Origin: JAGWBJ01 sp964291465
GTDB taxonomy: Bacteria > Chloroflexota > Dehalococcoidia > Lucifugimonadales > JAGWBF01
Length of the DNA stretch: 64,000 nt
NCBI GenBank assembly: GCA_964291465.2
Contig: OZ219936.1
Location: forward strand, 124,001-188,000
Direction: 5' to 3'
The notes under the pieces were generated by a model that saw only the letters and a list, made by a program, of their open reading frames with translations, was not told where the DNA came from and made no database searches. The position numbers and the translations under genes are program-made. Positions 7,669-15,411 of the stretch are shown in pieces; positions within the stretch are counted from its first letter, which is position 1; every line of letters begins with the position of its first letter.

Positions 7669-8970
7669 CTAGTCCGCCACCGCCACCTGCCCGCCTATGG
7701 TCGGCCGCGGCTCCCGCATGTAGTAGACCAGCGCCGCGGAGATGGTGAGCAGGACAAGGTTCGACCATATGGCGATGTCGTAGGTCCCACGCCAGTCGTA
7801 GAGGACGCCGCCAAGGTAGGCGCCCAGGCCCGAGCCCAGGGGCATGACGCCGAACATGGTGCCGTAGATGGTGGCCAGGTTGGCCACGCCGAACCTGTCC
7901 GACGTGTAGGCGGCCGTGATCCCGATGACGGCGTTCCACGACGAGCCCACCAGCATGATGCCTATCAGGAGCGCCGCCAGCCCCAGGGAGGGTATGCCCA
8001 AGAAGGAGATGCCCATGGACAGGAGGACTATGACGAACCCAAGGGCCCGGAGCTCGTAGGAGAAGGCGAGAAGGAACTTGCGGTTCCTGGAGCGGTCGGA
8101 CAGGTGGCCCAGTATGAGGGTCCCGACTATGGCCCAGAGTCCGATGAGGCTGAAGCCGGCCGCCCCCACCATGGGATGGTAACCGAGGTCCTGGGCGTAG
8201 GAGACGAAGTGAGCATTCACGAAGCTCATGGAGTACCCTCAGACGAAGTAGCCGAAGGTCAGCTTCCAGAAGAACCCCGTGCGCAGCGCCTCGCCGAAGG
8301 TGGCGTCGGGCACGGCCTCCACCGCCGGGTTGGCGGACTCGGAGGACGGAGAGGGCTCGGCCCTGCGGGGCGCAAGCCCCACGTCGCTGGGACGGTTCTT
8401 GACGAACAGGAACCCCACCGGCAGTATCACGGCCAGCAGGAGCACCCCCAGGAAGCGGTACGCATCCCTCCAGTCGAAGAGCACCACGAAGCTGGACGCG
8501 GCGGGCACCAATATGATCGCTCCGATGGACCCGCCTCCGGTGATGAGACCCAAAGTAAGGCCCCGGTTGGTATGGAACCAGGCGCTTACTATCTTGGTGA
8601 GAGTCGACCCGGTCCCCAGGGTGAGGCCGACGCTCATCACGGCGAATATGACGTACAGGTGGGCCAGGTTGCCTATGAGAGGCAGAAGCAGGAGCATGGC
8701 ACCCATCAGCACGACGCCCGACAGGGCCACCACCTTTGGGCTGTACCGGTCGGCCAGGAACCCGGCCGCGGGACGCAGCAGGCCCGACAACATGAAGGTG
8801 GTGCCAAAGGCCAGGGAGAGGGTCGCCCTGCTCCACTCGAACTCCTCGGTCATGGGTGTCAGGAACACGCCGAAGGAGAACTGCGTGCCGGTCATGCCCA
8901 TGGCGATGAGTGCGCCGCCGATGACGACGAACCAGCCGTAGAAGATGTTGGTGCGCCCTACGATCCGCAT
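7669..8970 (-). pseudogene. MFS transporter gene interrupted by an in-frame TGA
   Basis: The frame from ATG 8970 to TAG at 7669 encodes 433 positions of a 12-helix major-facilitator carrier, of the oxalate/formate-antiporter-like type. A single TGA at 8241-8239 divides it after residue 243. Upstream, IFYGWFVVIGG and the loop LADRYSPK are typical; downstream, LGHLSDRSRNRK and the last six helices continue in the same frame without a shift. The break follows FWKLTFGYFV and precedes GYSMSFVNAHF; relatives often have a small residue or Cys at this position. It is therefore a nonsense mutation, a sequencing error or readthrough/selenocysteine. Other genes here end normally in TGA, so the code is standard. 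A 5'-3' exonuclease gene lies 34 bases upstream on the same strand. Confidence 0.8.
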
Positions 8971-9004
8971 GGCGTTGGACTCAATCTTACGGCACATCCC
9001 CCCG

Positions 9005-9901
9005 TCATGGCAACGACCGGTCCTCCGCGTCCCTCCACCGGGTTGGCTGGCCGGCCAAGGCCTGAAAGCCCAGCTCGCCGCACAGCTCGCGGAATGGCTC
9101 CCGCGGCACGCCGGTCCATCGCAGGTCCTCCAGCCGCTCTTCGATGGGAACGTCGGTGCGGAGGGTGGCCAGCAGCTTGTAGAGAGCGGCCCTCTCCCGG
9201 TGCTCCTCCAGGCTGGCGGAGGCCGCCGCCGCACCCCGCACGGCCACGTCCCACTCCGCAGGGTCGGGAGGGATGTCCTCGATGCTCCCGTAACGGGAGA
9301 GGAGGCGGGCGCTGGTCCCGGCGCCCCACCTGGGAACGCCGGGTATGCCGTCGTTGGCGTCGCCGACAAGGGCGAGGTAGTCGGGAATGGACCGGGGCTC
9401 GACCCCGAACTTCTCCCTGACGCCGGCCTCGTCCAGCACCGTCCCCCTCCGCCTGTCCAGGCAGACCACCCGGCCGCCCCTGACCATCTGGGCCAGGTCC
9501 TTGTCGGGGGAGCAGATGACCACGCGCCCGGCCTCCCGGGAGCCGCACCAGCGGACGGCTGCCGTGGCGATGGCGTCGTCGGCTTCGAACTCGACCATGG
9601 GCCAGACCACCATGCCCAGGGCGGATGCCGCCCGCTCCGCCAGGGGGAACTGGGACGCCAGGTCCTCGGGGACACCCTCGCCGGTCTTGTAGCCGTCGAA
9701 GAGCTCGTTCCTGAAGGACTCGATGACGTGGTCGAAGGCGCACGCCACGTGGGTGACGTCGTCGTCGTGGACCAGGGTGATGAGGGTCTGGAGGAGGCCG
9801 CGGACGGCCGCCACGGGACGCCCGTCGGGGGCGTACATAGGGGGCATGGCGTGGTAGGCCCGGAATAGCTCGAAGGTGCCGTCGACCAGATAGAGGCTCA
9901 C
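9005..9901 (-). CDS. 5'-3' exonuclease (Pol I N-terminal/FEN-like)
   Basis: 298 residues, the length of a free-standing 5'-3' exonuclease domain, which removes 5' flaps or RNA primers. Visible metal-binding motifs: YLVDGTFELFRAYHA at the N-terminus, EADDAIAT (about 105-112), CSPDKDLAQMV (about 128-138) and GDANDGIPGVPRWG (about 180-193), the last a variant of the usual GDSSDNIPG followed by the helix-hairpin-helix region. Start ATG 9901 gives a complete family N-terminus. It lies between a DUF4234 gene upstream and the MFS gene downstream on the same strand. No polymerase domain is attached. Confidence 0.88.
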   Translation of the reverse strand: MSLYLVDGTFELFRAYHAMPPMYAPDGRPVAAVRGLLQTLITLVHDDDVTHVACAFDHVIESFRNELFDGYKTGEGVPEDLASQFPLAERAASALGMVVWPMVEFEADDAIATAAVRWCGSREAGRVVICSPDKDLAQMVRGGRVVCLDRRRGTVLDEAGVREKFGVEPRSIPDYLALVGDANDGIPGVPRWGAGTSARLLSRYGSIEDIPPDPAEWDVAVRGAAAASASLEEHRERAALYKLLATLRTDVPIEERLEDLRWTGVPREPFRELCGELGFQALAGQPTRWRDAEDRSLP

Positions 9902-9929
9902 GGACCCTTACGGGACGCCGGCCCGGCCC

Positions 9930-10247
9930 CTACTCCGTGGCCCGCTTGTTCAGCTCGGTCTGTACGATGAACCAGACGGCGGGAGCGAAGACGAACCACA
10001 GTATGAATATGATCCACCTGCTTATGGTGCCGTCGGTCAGGTACTCGGTGGCCTCGCCCTGCTTGTACCAGGAATAGATGTCGACAATCGGTATCAACGT
10101 CAGGACCGTCCACAGGCCGGCGCTGCCCGGCAGGTTCTTGTACTCGATCATCTCCTTGGACGTGACGTAGAACCAGTAAATGCCGTAAATGGTCAGAGTG
10201 ATGATGAACAGGAGCACCTGCATCCACATGTTGCGCCGCTTTATCAT
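9930..10247 (-). CDS. DUF4234-type small membrane protein
   Basis: 105 residues. Three hydrophobic segments: about 7-27 (WMQVLLFIITLTIYGIYWFY), about 43-60 (SAGLWTVLTLIPIVDIYSWY) and about 76-95 (WIIFILWFVFAPAVWFIV). The TIYGIYWFY motif and following charged loop match DUF4234, inner-membrane proteins of unknown role. The start follows GGGGAGGTGGTTGC, a strong ribosome site. Its leader contains the 34-bp tandem array that separates it from hyuB. Function not assigned. Confidence 0.8.
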   Translation of the reverse strand: MIKRRNMWMQVLLFIITLTIYGIYWFYVTSKEMIEYKNLPGSAGLWTVLTLIPIVDIYSWYKQGEATEYLTDGTISRWIIFILWFVFAPAVWFIVQTELNKRATE

Positions 10248-10260
10248 GCAACCACCTCCC

Positions 10261-10499
10261 CGAACCGTGCTCAGACGTTCCCGTGCTCCGGGCCCGAACC
10301 CTGCTCAGACGTTCCCGTGCTCCGGGCCCGAACCCTGCTCAGACGTTCCCGTGCTCCGGGCCCGAACCGTACTCAGACGTTCCCGTGCTCCGGGCCCGAA
10401 CCGTACTCAGACGTTCCCGTGCTCCGGGCCCGAACCGTACTCAGACGTTCCCGTGCTCCGGGCCCGCGCCGTGCTCAGGCGTTCCCCGTGCTCCGGGCC
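10261..10499. repeat. 34-bp tandem repeat array, seven units, overlapping the hyuB 3' end
   Basis: Units start at 10261, 10295, 10329, 10363, 10397, 10431 and 10465. The first six differ only at two positions (CCGTG, CCCTG or CCGTA variants); the seventh is degenerate with one extra base. The seventh unit contains the last codons and TGA stop (10477-10475) of the upstream hyuB gene, so the array looks like repeated duplication of a gene end. Each unit contains CCCGTGCTCCGGG, able to form a small stem. No unique spacers occur, so it is not CRISPR. Confidence 0.9.
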
Positions 10500-12226
10500 A
10501 GCCTCTTCCTCAGCCGGGCCGTGGCCGGCTCGTCCACCGCGCCGTCTCTCACGACCACCCCGTACACCTCTTTGGCCGCCTCGGGGGAGATCCGGTCGTC
10601 CGCCAGGTCCGCCAGGACCAGGGACGGCTCCCGAAGCAGGGGGTCGCCAAAGCCGCCGCCGCCCGCGGTCCGCACGCTGACCACGTCCCCCGCCTCCAGG
10701 TGAATGCCGGCGGTCACGGCCCTCACGGACCGCTCCCCGGGCGTGTCCGGATTTATGACGAAGGCGCTGGGGGAACCGCTCAGGCCTCCCTCCAGGCCCT
10801 CCGCCGGATGGGTCTCCCGGTCGGCGGTGGTCGACAGGATGGTGCCCTCGGCCAGGACGCGGGTGTCCCGCCGGATGGGCATGCCCCCGCGGAAGATGCC
10901 CGGGCCGCCGCCGTCCCGCAGGAGCTCGTACCGGAGCACCTGCAGCGGATAGGCCAGCTCCATGCTCTCCACGGGCAGGTTTGCGGAGCCCGAGGCGTGG
11001 ATGCGGACGGCGTCGGTGCCGTCCCTGGTGCGCCGGGCTCCCAGGGCTCCGGCGAAGGTCTCGTAGTCGACCCATGGCTGGTCGGAGCCCGGCAGAGTCC
11101 CCCCGTAGGTGCACAGGGAGTGGGGCCCCGAGGGGGCCAGGGACTTCTCGGGCATCGCCTGGACCAGCGCGCCCACCACGACGTCGCCCAGGATGCCGCA
11201 GCTCGTCGCCCGGGCCCCCACCGCCGCCGGGGGCACGGGGTTCACCAGGCACCCCTCGGGCGCGACGACGCGGACAGGCTTGTAGGTGCCCGAGTTGGGG
11301 GGCAGGTCCGGGTCCAGGAGCATCTTGAGGACGAAGTACACGACGGACAGGGTGGCGACCATTGGCACGTTCTTCCCGCTGTCCATCTGGGGGTCCGTGC
11401 CGGTGAAATCGAACTCCACCACACCGTCCTTCACGGTGGCGGCGCACTCTATGCGCACCGGGGTGTCCTGAAAGCCGTCGCTGTCCAGGTAGTCGACGAA
11501 CCTGTAGGTGCCCTCCTTCAGCCTCCCGATGAGACGGCGCATCCGCCTCTCGCTGTAGTCCAGGAAGTGCTCGACGCAATCCAGCATGGTGTCGGCGCCG
11601 TAACGGTCGCACACCTGGTGGACGCCGCGGACGCCGACGTGGAGGGCCGCCATCTGGGCCTGCAGGTCCCCGAGGCGCTCCTCGGGCGTGCGGCTGTTGG
11701 ACATGATGATCTGGGTGACGCCGTCGTCCTCTCCCAGCTCGGGGTAGACCCGCACCGGGGGCAGGCGGATGCCCTCCTCGTATATGGTCTTGCACGCCGC
11801 CGACTCGCTGCCGGGCACCATCCCGCCCACGTCGGCGTGGTGGGCTATGTCGGCGACGAAGGCCACCAGGGCGTCTTGGTAGAACACCGGGGAAACGGCG
11901 GTGATGTCCGGCAGGTGGGCGCCCCCGCCGCGGTAGGGGTCGTTGGCCAGGAACATGTCACCGGGTTTCAGTTTGTCCTTGGGAAACCTCTTCAACACCT
12001 CGTCGATCAACCCCACCATGGAGCCCAGGTGCATGGGCACGAAGGGCGCCTGGGCGATGATCTGGCCCTCGGGGCCGAAGATGCACGTAGAGCAGTCCCT
12101 CCGCTCGCGGATGTTGGGGGAATGGGACGCGGTGATCATCGCGAGCCCCAGCTCGTCGGACACGGACAGGAGCAGGTTCGCCACCACCTCGGCCAGGATC
12201 GGGTCTACTTCCGTCTTGGTGCTCAA
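10475..12226 (-). CDS. hyuB: Hydantoinase B/oxoprolinase family protein (HyuB), copy 2
   Basis: 583 residues, full length. Seen: DPILAEVVANLLLSVSDELG start, RRDCSTCIFGPEG, LANDPYRGGGAHLPDITAV, VADIAHHADVGG, EFDFTGTDPQMDSGKN, an IFRGGMPIRRDTRVL segment and the terminal TAGGGGFGDPLLREP. It is the B subunit for the HyuA that ends 9 bases upstream, making this a complete HyuA-HyuB pair predicted to hydrolyse or carboxylate a cyclic amide or ketone-like substrate with ATP. The last residues STGNA are encoded by the degenerate first unit of the 34-bp array, so the C-terminus may have been remodelled by repeat expansion. Confidence 0.92.
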   Translation of the reverse strand: MSTKTEVDPILAEVVANLLLSVSDELGLAMITASHSPNIRERRDCSTCIFGPEGQIIAQAPFVPMHLGSMVGLIDEVLKRFPKDKLKPGDMFLANDPYRGGGAHLPDITAVSPVFYQDALVAFVADIAHHADVGGMVPGSESAACKTIYEEGIRLPPVRVYPELGEDDGVTQIIMSNSRTPEERLGDLQAQMAALHVGVRGVHQVCDRYGADTMLDCVEHFLDYSERRMRRLIGRLKEGTYRFVDYLDSDGFQDTPVRIECAATVKDGVVEFDFTGTDPQMDSGKNVPMVATLSVVYFVLKMLLDPDLPPNSGTYKPVRVVAPEGCLVNPVPPAAVGARATSCGILGDVVVGALVQAMPEKSLAPSGPHSLCTYGGTLPGSDQPWVDYETFAGALGARRTRDGTDAVRIHASGSANLPVESMELAYPLQVLRYELLRDGGGPGIFRGGMPIRRDTRVLAEGTILSTTADRETHPAEGLEGGLSGSPSAFVINPDTPGERSVRAVTAGIHLEAGDVVSVRTAGGGGFGDPLLREPSLVLADLADDRISPEAAKEVYGVVVRDGAVDEPATARLRKRLARSTGNA

Positions 12227-12235
12227 CCGTTCCCC

Positions 12236-14353
12236 CTACGTCGAGATTAGCAGGCTCAGGTACTGGTCCACGTTGGCCTCCTGGCCGGGCAGCAGGACGG
12301 TGGTCGAGTCCATCTGCTCGATCACCGCGGGACCGGGCACGCGGTCTCCCGGCTCCAGGCCGGGCCTCCAGTACACGGGGCACTCGGCGAACCCGTGCTC
12401 CTGTCCAAGGTAGACTTCCCTGGTGGAGCTGAGGGCCCGGCCGTGGTCCCCGTCCCCCGGGGCGCGGGCCTTCAGCTCCGGCTGGGGGCCCGGGGCGCGC
12501 ACCTGGAGGCGAAAGTGGACCATCTCCACCGGCGTGCCCCTCCGGGCATAGCCGTAACCCTCCTCGTAGGTGGCGTGGAAGTCCTCCAGGAGCCGCTCGA
12601 CGGCGCCGGCCGGGCTTCCGTCGACGTGCGCCACGATGGGTAGCTGGTGGCCTTGTCCCGCGTACCGCATCTCCACCACCCGGGTGCTTCCCGCGGAAGA
12701 CCGGTCGATCCCCTCGCTCCTGAGCCACTTGGACGCCCGGCTCTCCAGGCCCGCGAAGACACGTTCCACTGTGCGATGGGCCACTGTGCGATGGGCCACC
12801 GTGCGATGGGCCACCGTGCGATGGGACGTGGGCGCGTGACCCTGTCCGTCCCCGTCCAGGGCCAGCACGTGGGACTGGCTGAACTCGGCGCGGACGTCGG
12901 CCATCAGCAGGCCCAGGGCGCACAGCACTCCCGGGGCCTCGGGGACCAGCACGGTGCCGATGTCCATCTCGGCGGCAAGCTGGACCGCGTGCATCGGGCC
13001 GGCCCCGCCGAAGGCCACCAGCGTAAAGGTCCGCGGGTCGTGGCCCCTCTCCACAGATACCACCCGGACGGCCCGGGCCAGGTTGCTGGTCATCACCCCG
13101 TTGGCGCCGTAGAGGGCCCTCTCGATGGAGAACCCCATGGGGCCGCACACGTCCGCCTCCAGGGCGCGACGGGCCGGGGCCTCCTGGAGGGCAACCCGGT
13201 CCCCGAGCTCCCGGCTGGGGCTGAGGCGGCGGGCCACCAGGTTGGCGTCGGTCACCGTGGCCCGCGTGCCGCCCAGTCCATAGCAGGCCGGGCCCGGCCG
13301 GGCCCCGGCGCTCTGAGGGCCGACCCGCAGGAAGCCGCCCTCGTCCACCCACAGGATGCTGCCGCCCCCGGCGCCGATGGAGTGGACGTCCAGGGACGGC
13401 TCCAGCACCGGCCACCCCCCTATCTGGCGCTCCCGTGATATGAGGGGCGTGCCGCCGTGGACGAGGCAGACGTCGGTGCTGGTGCCGCCCATGTCCAGGG
13501 TTATCAGGTCCCGGTACCCACTGGCCCCGGCCACCGCGGCGGCCCCAACGACCCCGGCGCTGGGCCCTGACATCAGCGTCACGGTGGGGCGCTCCTTGGC
13601 GGTGCGCAGCGCCACCGTGCCGCCGTAGGAGCTGGAGATGCGCGGAGGGGAGGACACACCCAGGGCCTTCACCTGCCGTCCGAGACGGTCCAGGTAGCGG
13701 CGCATGACGGGCAGCAGGGCGGCGTTGAGGGTGGTGGTGGAGAAACGCTCGAACTCGCGAAACTCCCTCAACACCTCCGAGGAGATGGAGACCAGGGCCC
13801 TGGGGAACGAGCGCTTGAGCAGCGTGCGGGCCCGGCGCTCGTGGACGGAGTTGCCGTAGGCGTTGAGAAAGCAGATGGCCACGGCCGGGACTCCCGCATC
13901 CCTGAGCCTCTCCGCCGCACGGGTCACCGCCTCCTCATCCAGGGGGGTCAGCACCCGCCGGTGGACGTCGACCCGCTCCGAGACCTCCAGGCGCAGGCGC
14001 CTGGGGGCCAGGGGCCGGGGCTTCTCGATGTCCAGGTTGTACAGGTGGGGACGCCTCTGCCTGGCCAGCTCAAGGACGTCCCGGAACCCCTCCGTGGTGA
14101 TCATCCCTATCTCGGGCAACCGGTCCTGGAGGACGGCATTGATGGCCACGGTGGTGCCGTGGGCCAGGGAGTCGAGCTCCGCCGGGGTGATCCCCTGCTC
14201 CGGCAGGACCTCTCTTAGCCCCTCTACAGTGGCCGCCGAAGGCTCGTGGGGGGTCGAGGGGTACTTGTGCAGGTGCAGGGTCTGGGTCTCGGTGTCGAAG
14301 ATAACGAAGTCGGTGAAGGTGCCGCCGGTGTCTACGCCTGCGAAATAGGTCAT
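12236..14353 (-). CDS. hyuA: Hydantoinase A/oxoprolinase family protein (HyuA), copy 1
   Basis: 705 residues, typical of HyuA, an actin-fold ATPase subunit. Seen: N-terminal phosphate loop AGVDTGGTFTDFVIF, SLAHGTTVAINAVLQ, GFRDVLELARQRRP, the second phosphate loop LDMGGTSTDVCLV, a GAGGGSILWVD segment and FGGAGPMHAVQLA. ATG 14353 follows GGAAAGGGCCCG; the longer frame to 14479 is a low-complexity extension across the promoter. An in-frame 15-bp repeat inserts about 20 residues at 510-529. First gene of the operon with hyuB copy 2; promoter at 14451-14479. Confidence 0.93.
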   Translation of the reverse strand: MTYFAGVDTGGTFTDFVIFDTETQTLHLHKYPSTPHEPSAATVEGLREVLPEQGITPAELDSLAHGTTVAINAVLQDRLPEIGMITTEGFRDVLELARQRRPHLYNLDIEKPRPLAPRRLRLEVSERVDVHRRVLTPLDEEAVTRAAERLRDAGVPAVAICFLNAYGNSVHERRARTLLKRSFPRALVSISSEVLREFREFERFSTTTLNAALLPVMRRYLDRLGRQVKALGVSSPPRISSSYGGTVALRTAKERPTVTLMSGPSAGVVGAAAVAGASGYRDLITLDMGGTSTDVCLVHGGTPLISRERQIGGWPVLEPSLDVHSIGAGGGSILWVDEGGFLRVGPQSAGARPGPACYGLGGTRATVTDANLVARRLSPSRELGDRVALQEAPARRALEADVCGPMGFSIERALYGANGVMTSNLARAVRVVSVERGHDPRTFTLVAFGGAGPMHAVQLAAEMDIGTVLVPEAPGVLCALGLLMADVRAEFSQSHVLALDGDGQGHAPTSHRTVAHRTVAHRTVAHRTVERVFAGLESRASKWLRSEGIDRSSAGSTRVVEMRYAGQGHQLPIVAHVDGSPAGAVERLLEDFHATYEEGYGYARRGTPVEMVHFRLQVRAPGPQPELKARAPGDGDHGRALSSTREVYLGQEHGFAECPVYWRPGLEPGDRVPGPAVIEQMDSTTVLLPGQEANVDQYLSLLIST
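12766..12825. repeat. 15-bp in-frame repeat inside hyuA, four units
   Basis: Units CCAYYGTGCGATGGG at 12766, 12781, 12796 and 12811; the first two have CCACT and the last two CCACC. On the minus strand they encode a five-residue AHRTV-type repeat at about residues 510-529 of HyuA. The period is a multiple of three, so copy number can change without frameshift. It is located between the ATPase core and the C-terminal region, probably in a surface loop. Confidence 0.9.
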
Positions 14354-14450
14354 CGGGCCCTTTCCGTAGGTGGTACGCCGTCGAGGCTGGGAGAGTGGAT
14401 GCGCCCGGCCCCCGGCGGACGGTGCAGCCGCAGCCGCCGAGGCCGGAGCA

Positions 14451-14479
14451 ATCGTAGCAGCCGAGTCATGGGCCGTCAA
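14451..14479 (-). promoter_or_regulatory. Promoter of the hyuA-hyuB operon
   Basis: Minus-strand TTGACG (14479-14474), 17-base spacer, TACGAT (14456-14451), with TGC just upstream of the -10. It lies about 100 bases ahead of the hyuA start at 14353 and interleaves with the opposite-strand promoter of the permease gene. Confidence 0.7.
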
Positions 14480-14489
14480 GCTTGCCGGC

Positions 14490-14498
14490 TGCTATACT
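14490..14498 (+). promoter_or_regulatory. Extended -10 promoter of the EamA permease gene, probably leaderless
   Basis: TGC followed by TATACT (14493-14498). There is no good -35 at 17 bases. The predicted start of transcription, six to eight bases further on, coincides with the ATG at 14506, and no purine-rich ribosome site fits between, so translation is probably leaderless. Confidence 0.6.
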
Positions 14499-14505
14499 GC
14501 CTGGA

Positions 14506-15381
14506 ATGAACGGCCTAGCCCTGGGCATGGTGGTGCTCTCCGCCGTGGCCCACGCGACGTGGAACTACCTGCTCAAAGGCGCCCTTCGCCCGGAGGTGTT
14601 CACCTGGTGGCTGCTGGCGGCCATCAGCCTCCTGTTGCTGCCCCTGGGTGCGGTGCTGGCGTGGCAGACCTCGGTCGAGTCTCCGGGCTGGTGGTACATC
14701 CTGGGCACGGTGGGGTTGCACGCCCTCTACTTCCTCTTCCTGGGGAGGGGATACACCCACGGAGACCTGTCTCTGGTCTACCCGGTCGCCCGGGGCATGG
14801 GCCCCATGGCCGTGCCGGTGCTGGGAGTCATCCTGCTGGACGAGGCGGTCTCCGCCCCGGCCGCGGGAGGGATAGCCGCCATCGTGATCGGCATATACAC
14901 CGTGTATTGGTGGGGAAGCATCCGGGCAATCCTGAGCGACCCCCTCCGGTTTCTGAAGGACCCGGGAGCCAGGTACGCTGTCCTCACCGGGGCGGTCATC
15001 GCGACCTACTCGGTGTGGGACAAGGTGGGGGTGCGGTACGTGGACCCGCTGCTGTACATGTACCTCATGTCCCTGGGCACGGGCCTGACGCTGACGCCCT
15101 ACATGGCGCGGGTCCACGGCCTGGACAAGCTGGCCGACGAGTTTCGGGCGGGGCCCCTCCGCATCGCCTCGGCGGGCCTGCTGACCTTCCTGGCCTATGG
15201 GCTGGTGCTGTCGGCGTTGGAGTTCTCGCGGGTCAGCTACATATCCCCGGCCAGGGAGATGGGCATCGTGTTCGGGGTGGTCCTGGGGGCCACGATGCTG
15301 AAGGAGCCACTGGCGTGGGGCAGGCTGCTGGGCTCCGGGGCCATCGTGGCGGGAGTGATACTCATAGCCGTGGCCCCGTGA
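14506..15381 (+). CDS. EamA/DMT-type inner-membrane permease
   Basis: 291 residues with about ten hydrophobic helices in two EamA halves, the drug/metabolite transporter pattern. Each half begins with a conserved pair: VAHATWNYLLKGA (about 11-23) and later ATYSVWDKVGVRYVDP (about 165-180), and each ends in a GxxLIxxG-like helix (IIVIGIY-type and GAIVAGVILIAV). The chosen ATG lies directly after an extended -10 element, with an alternative TTG at 14482 rejected because it precedes that promoter. The gene is divergent from hyuA, sharing its control region, so it may export or import a compound handled by that module. Substrate unknown. Confidence 0.87.
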   Translation: MNGLALGMVVLSAVAHATWNYLLKGALRPEVFTWWLLAAISLLLLPLGAVLAWQTSVESPGWWYILGTVGLHALYFLFLGRGYTHGDLSLVYPVARGMGPMAVPVLGVILLDEAVSAPAAGGIAAIVIGIYTVYWWGSIRAILSDPLRFLKDPGARYAVLTGAVIATYSVWDKVGVRYVDPLLYMYLMSLGTGLTLTPYMARVHGLDKLADEFRAGPLRIASAGLLTFLAYGLVLSALEFSRVSYISPAREMGIVFGVVLGATMLKEPLAWGRLLGSGAIVAGVILIAVAP

Positions 15382-15411
15382 GGCCCGCTCACGGTCTGCG
15401 CCGGCGGGGCG

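Noticed and set aside
8239..8241. Recoded TGA as a genome-wide code change
   Set aside because: Several intact genes in the window end in TGA with normal spacing to the next gene, so TGA is a stop here.
7465..9420. Plus-strand frame of about 650 codons across the MFS and exonuclease genes
   Set aside because: Antisense shadow with biased composition and no ribosome site.
10261..10499. CRISPR array
   Set aside because: The units are directly tandem with no unique spacers, the unit is within a gene end, and no cas genes are present.
10283..12250. Long plus-strand frame through the 34-bp repeats and hyuB
   Set aside because: It reads antisense through hyuB with His/Gly-rich low-complexity sequence; the repeat-coded part is only the translated array.
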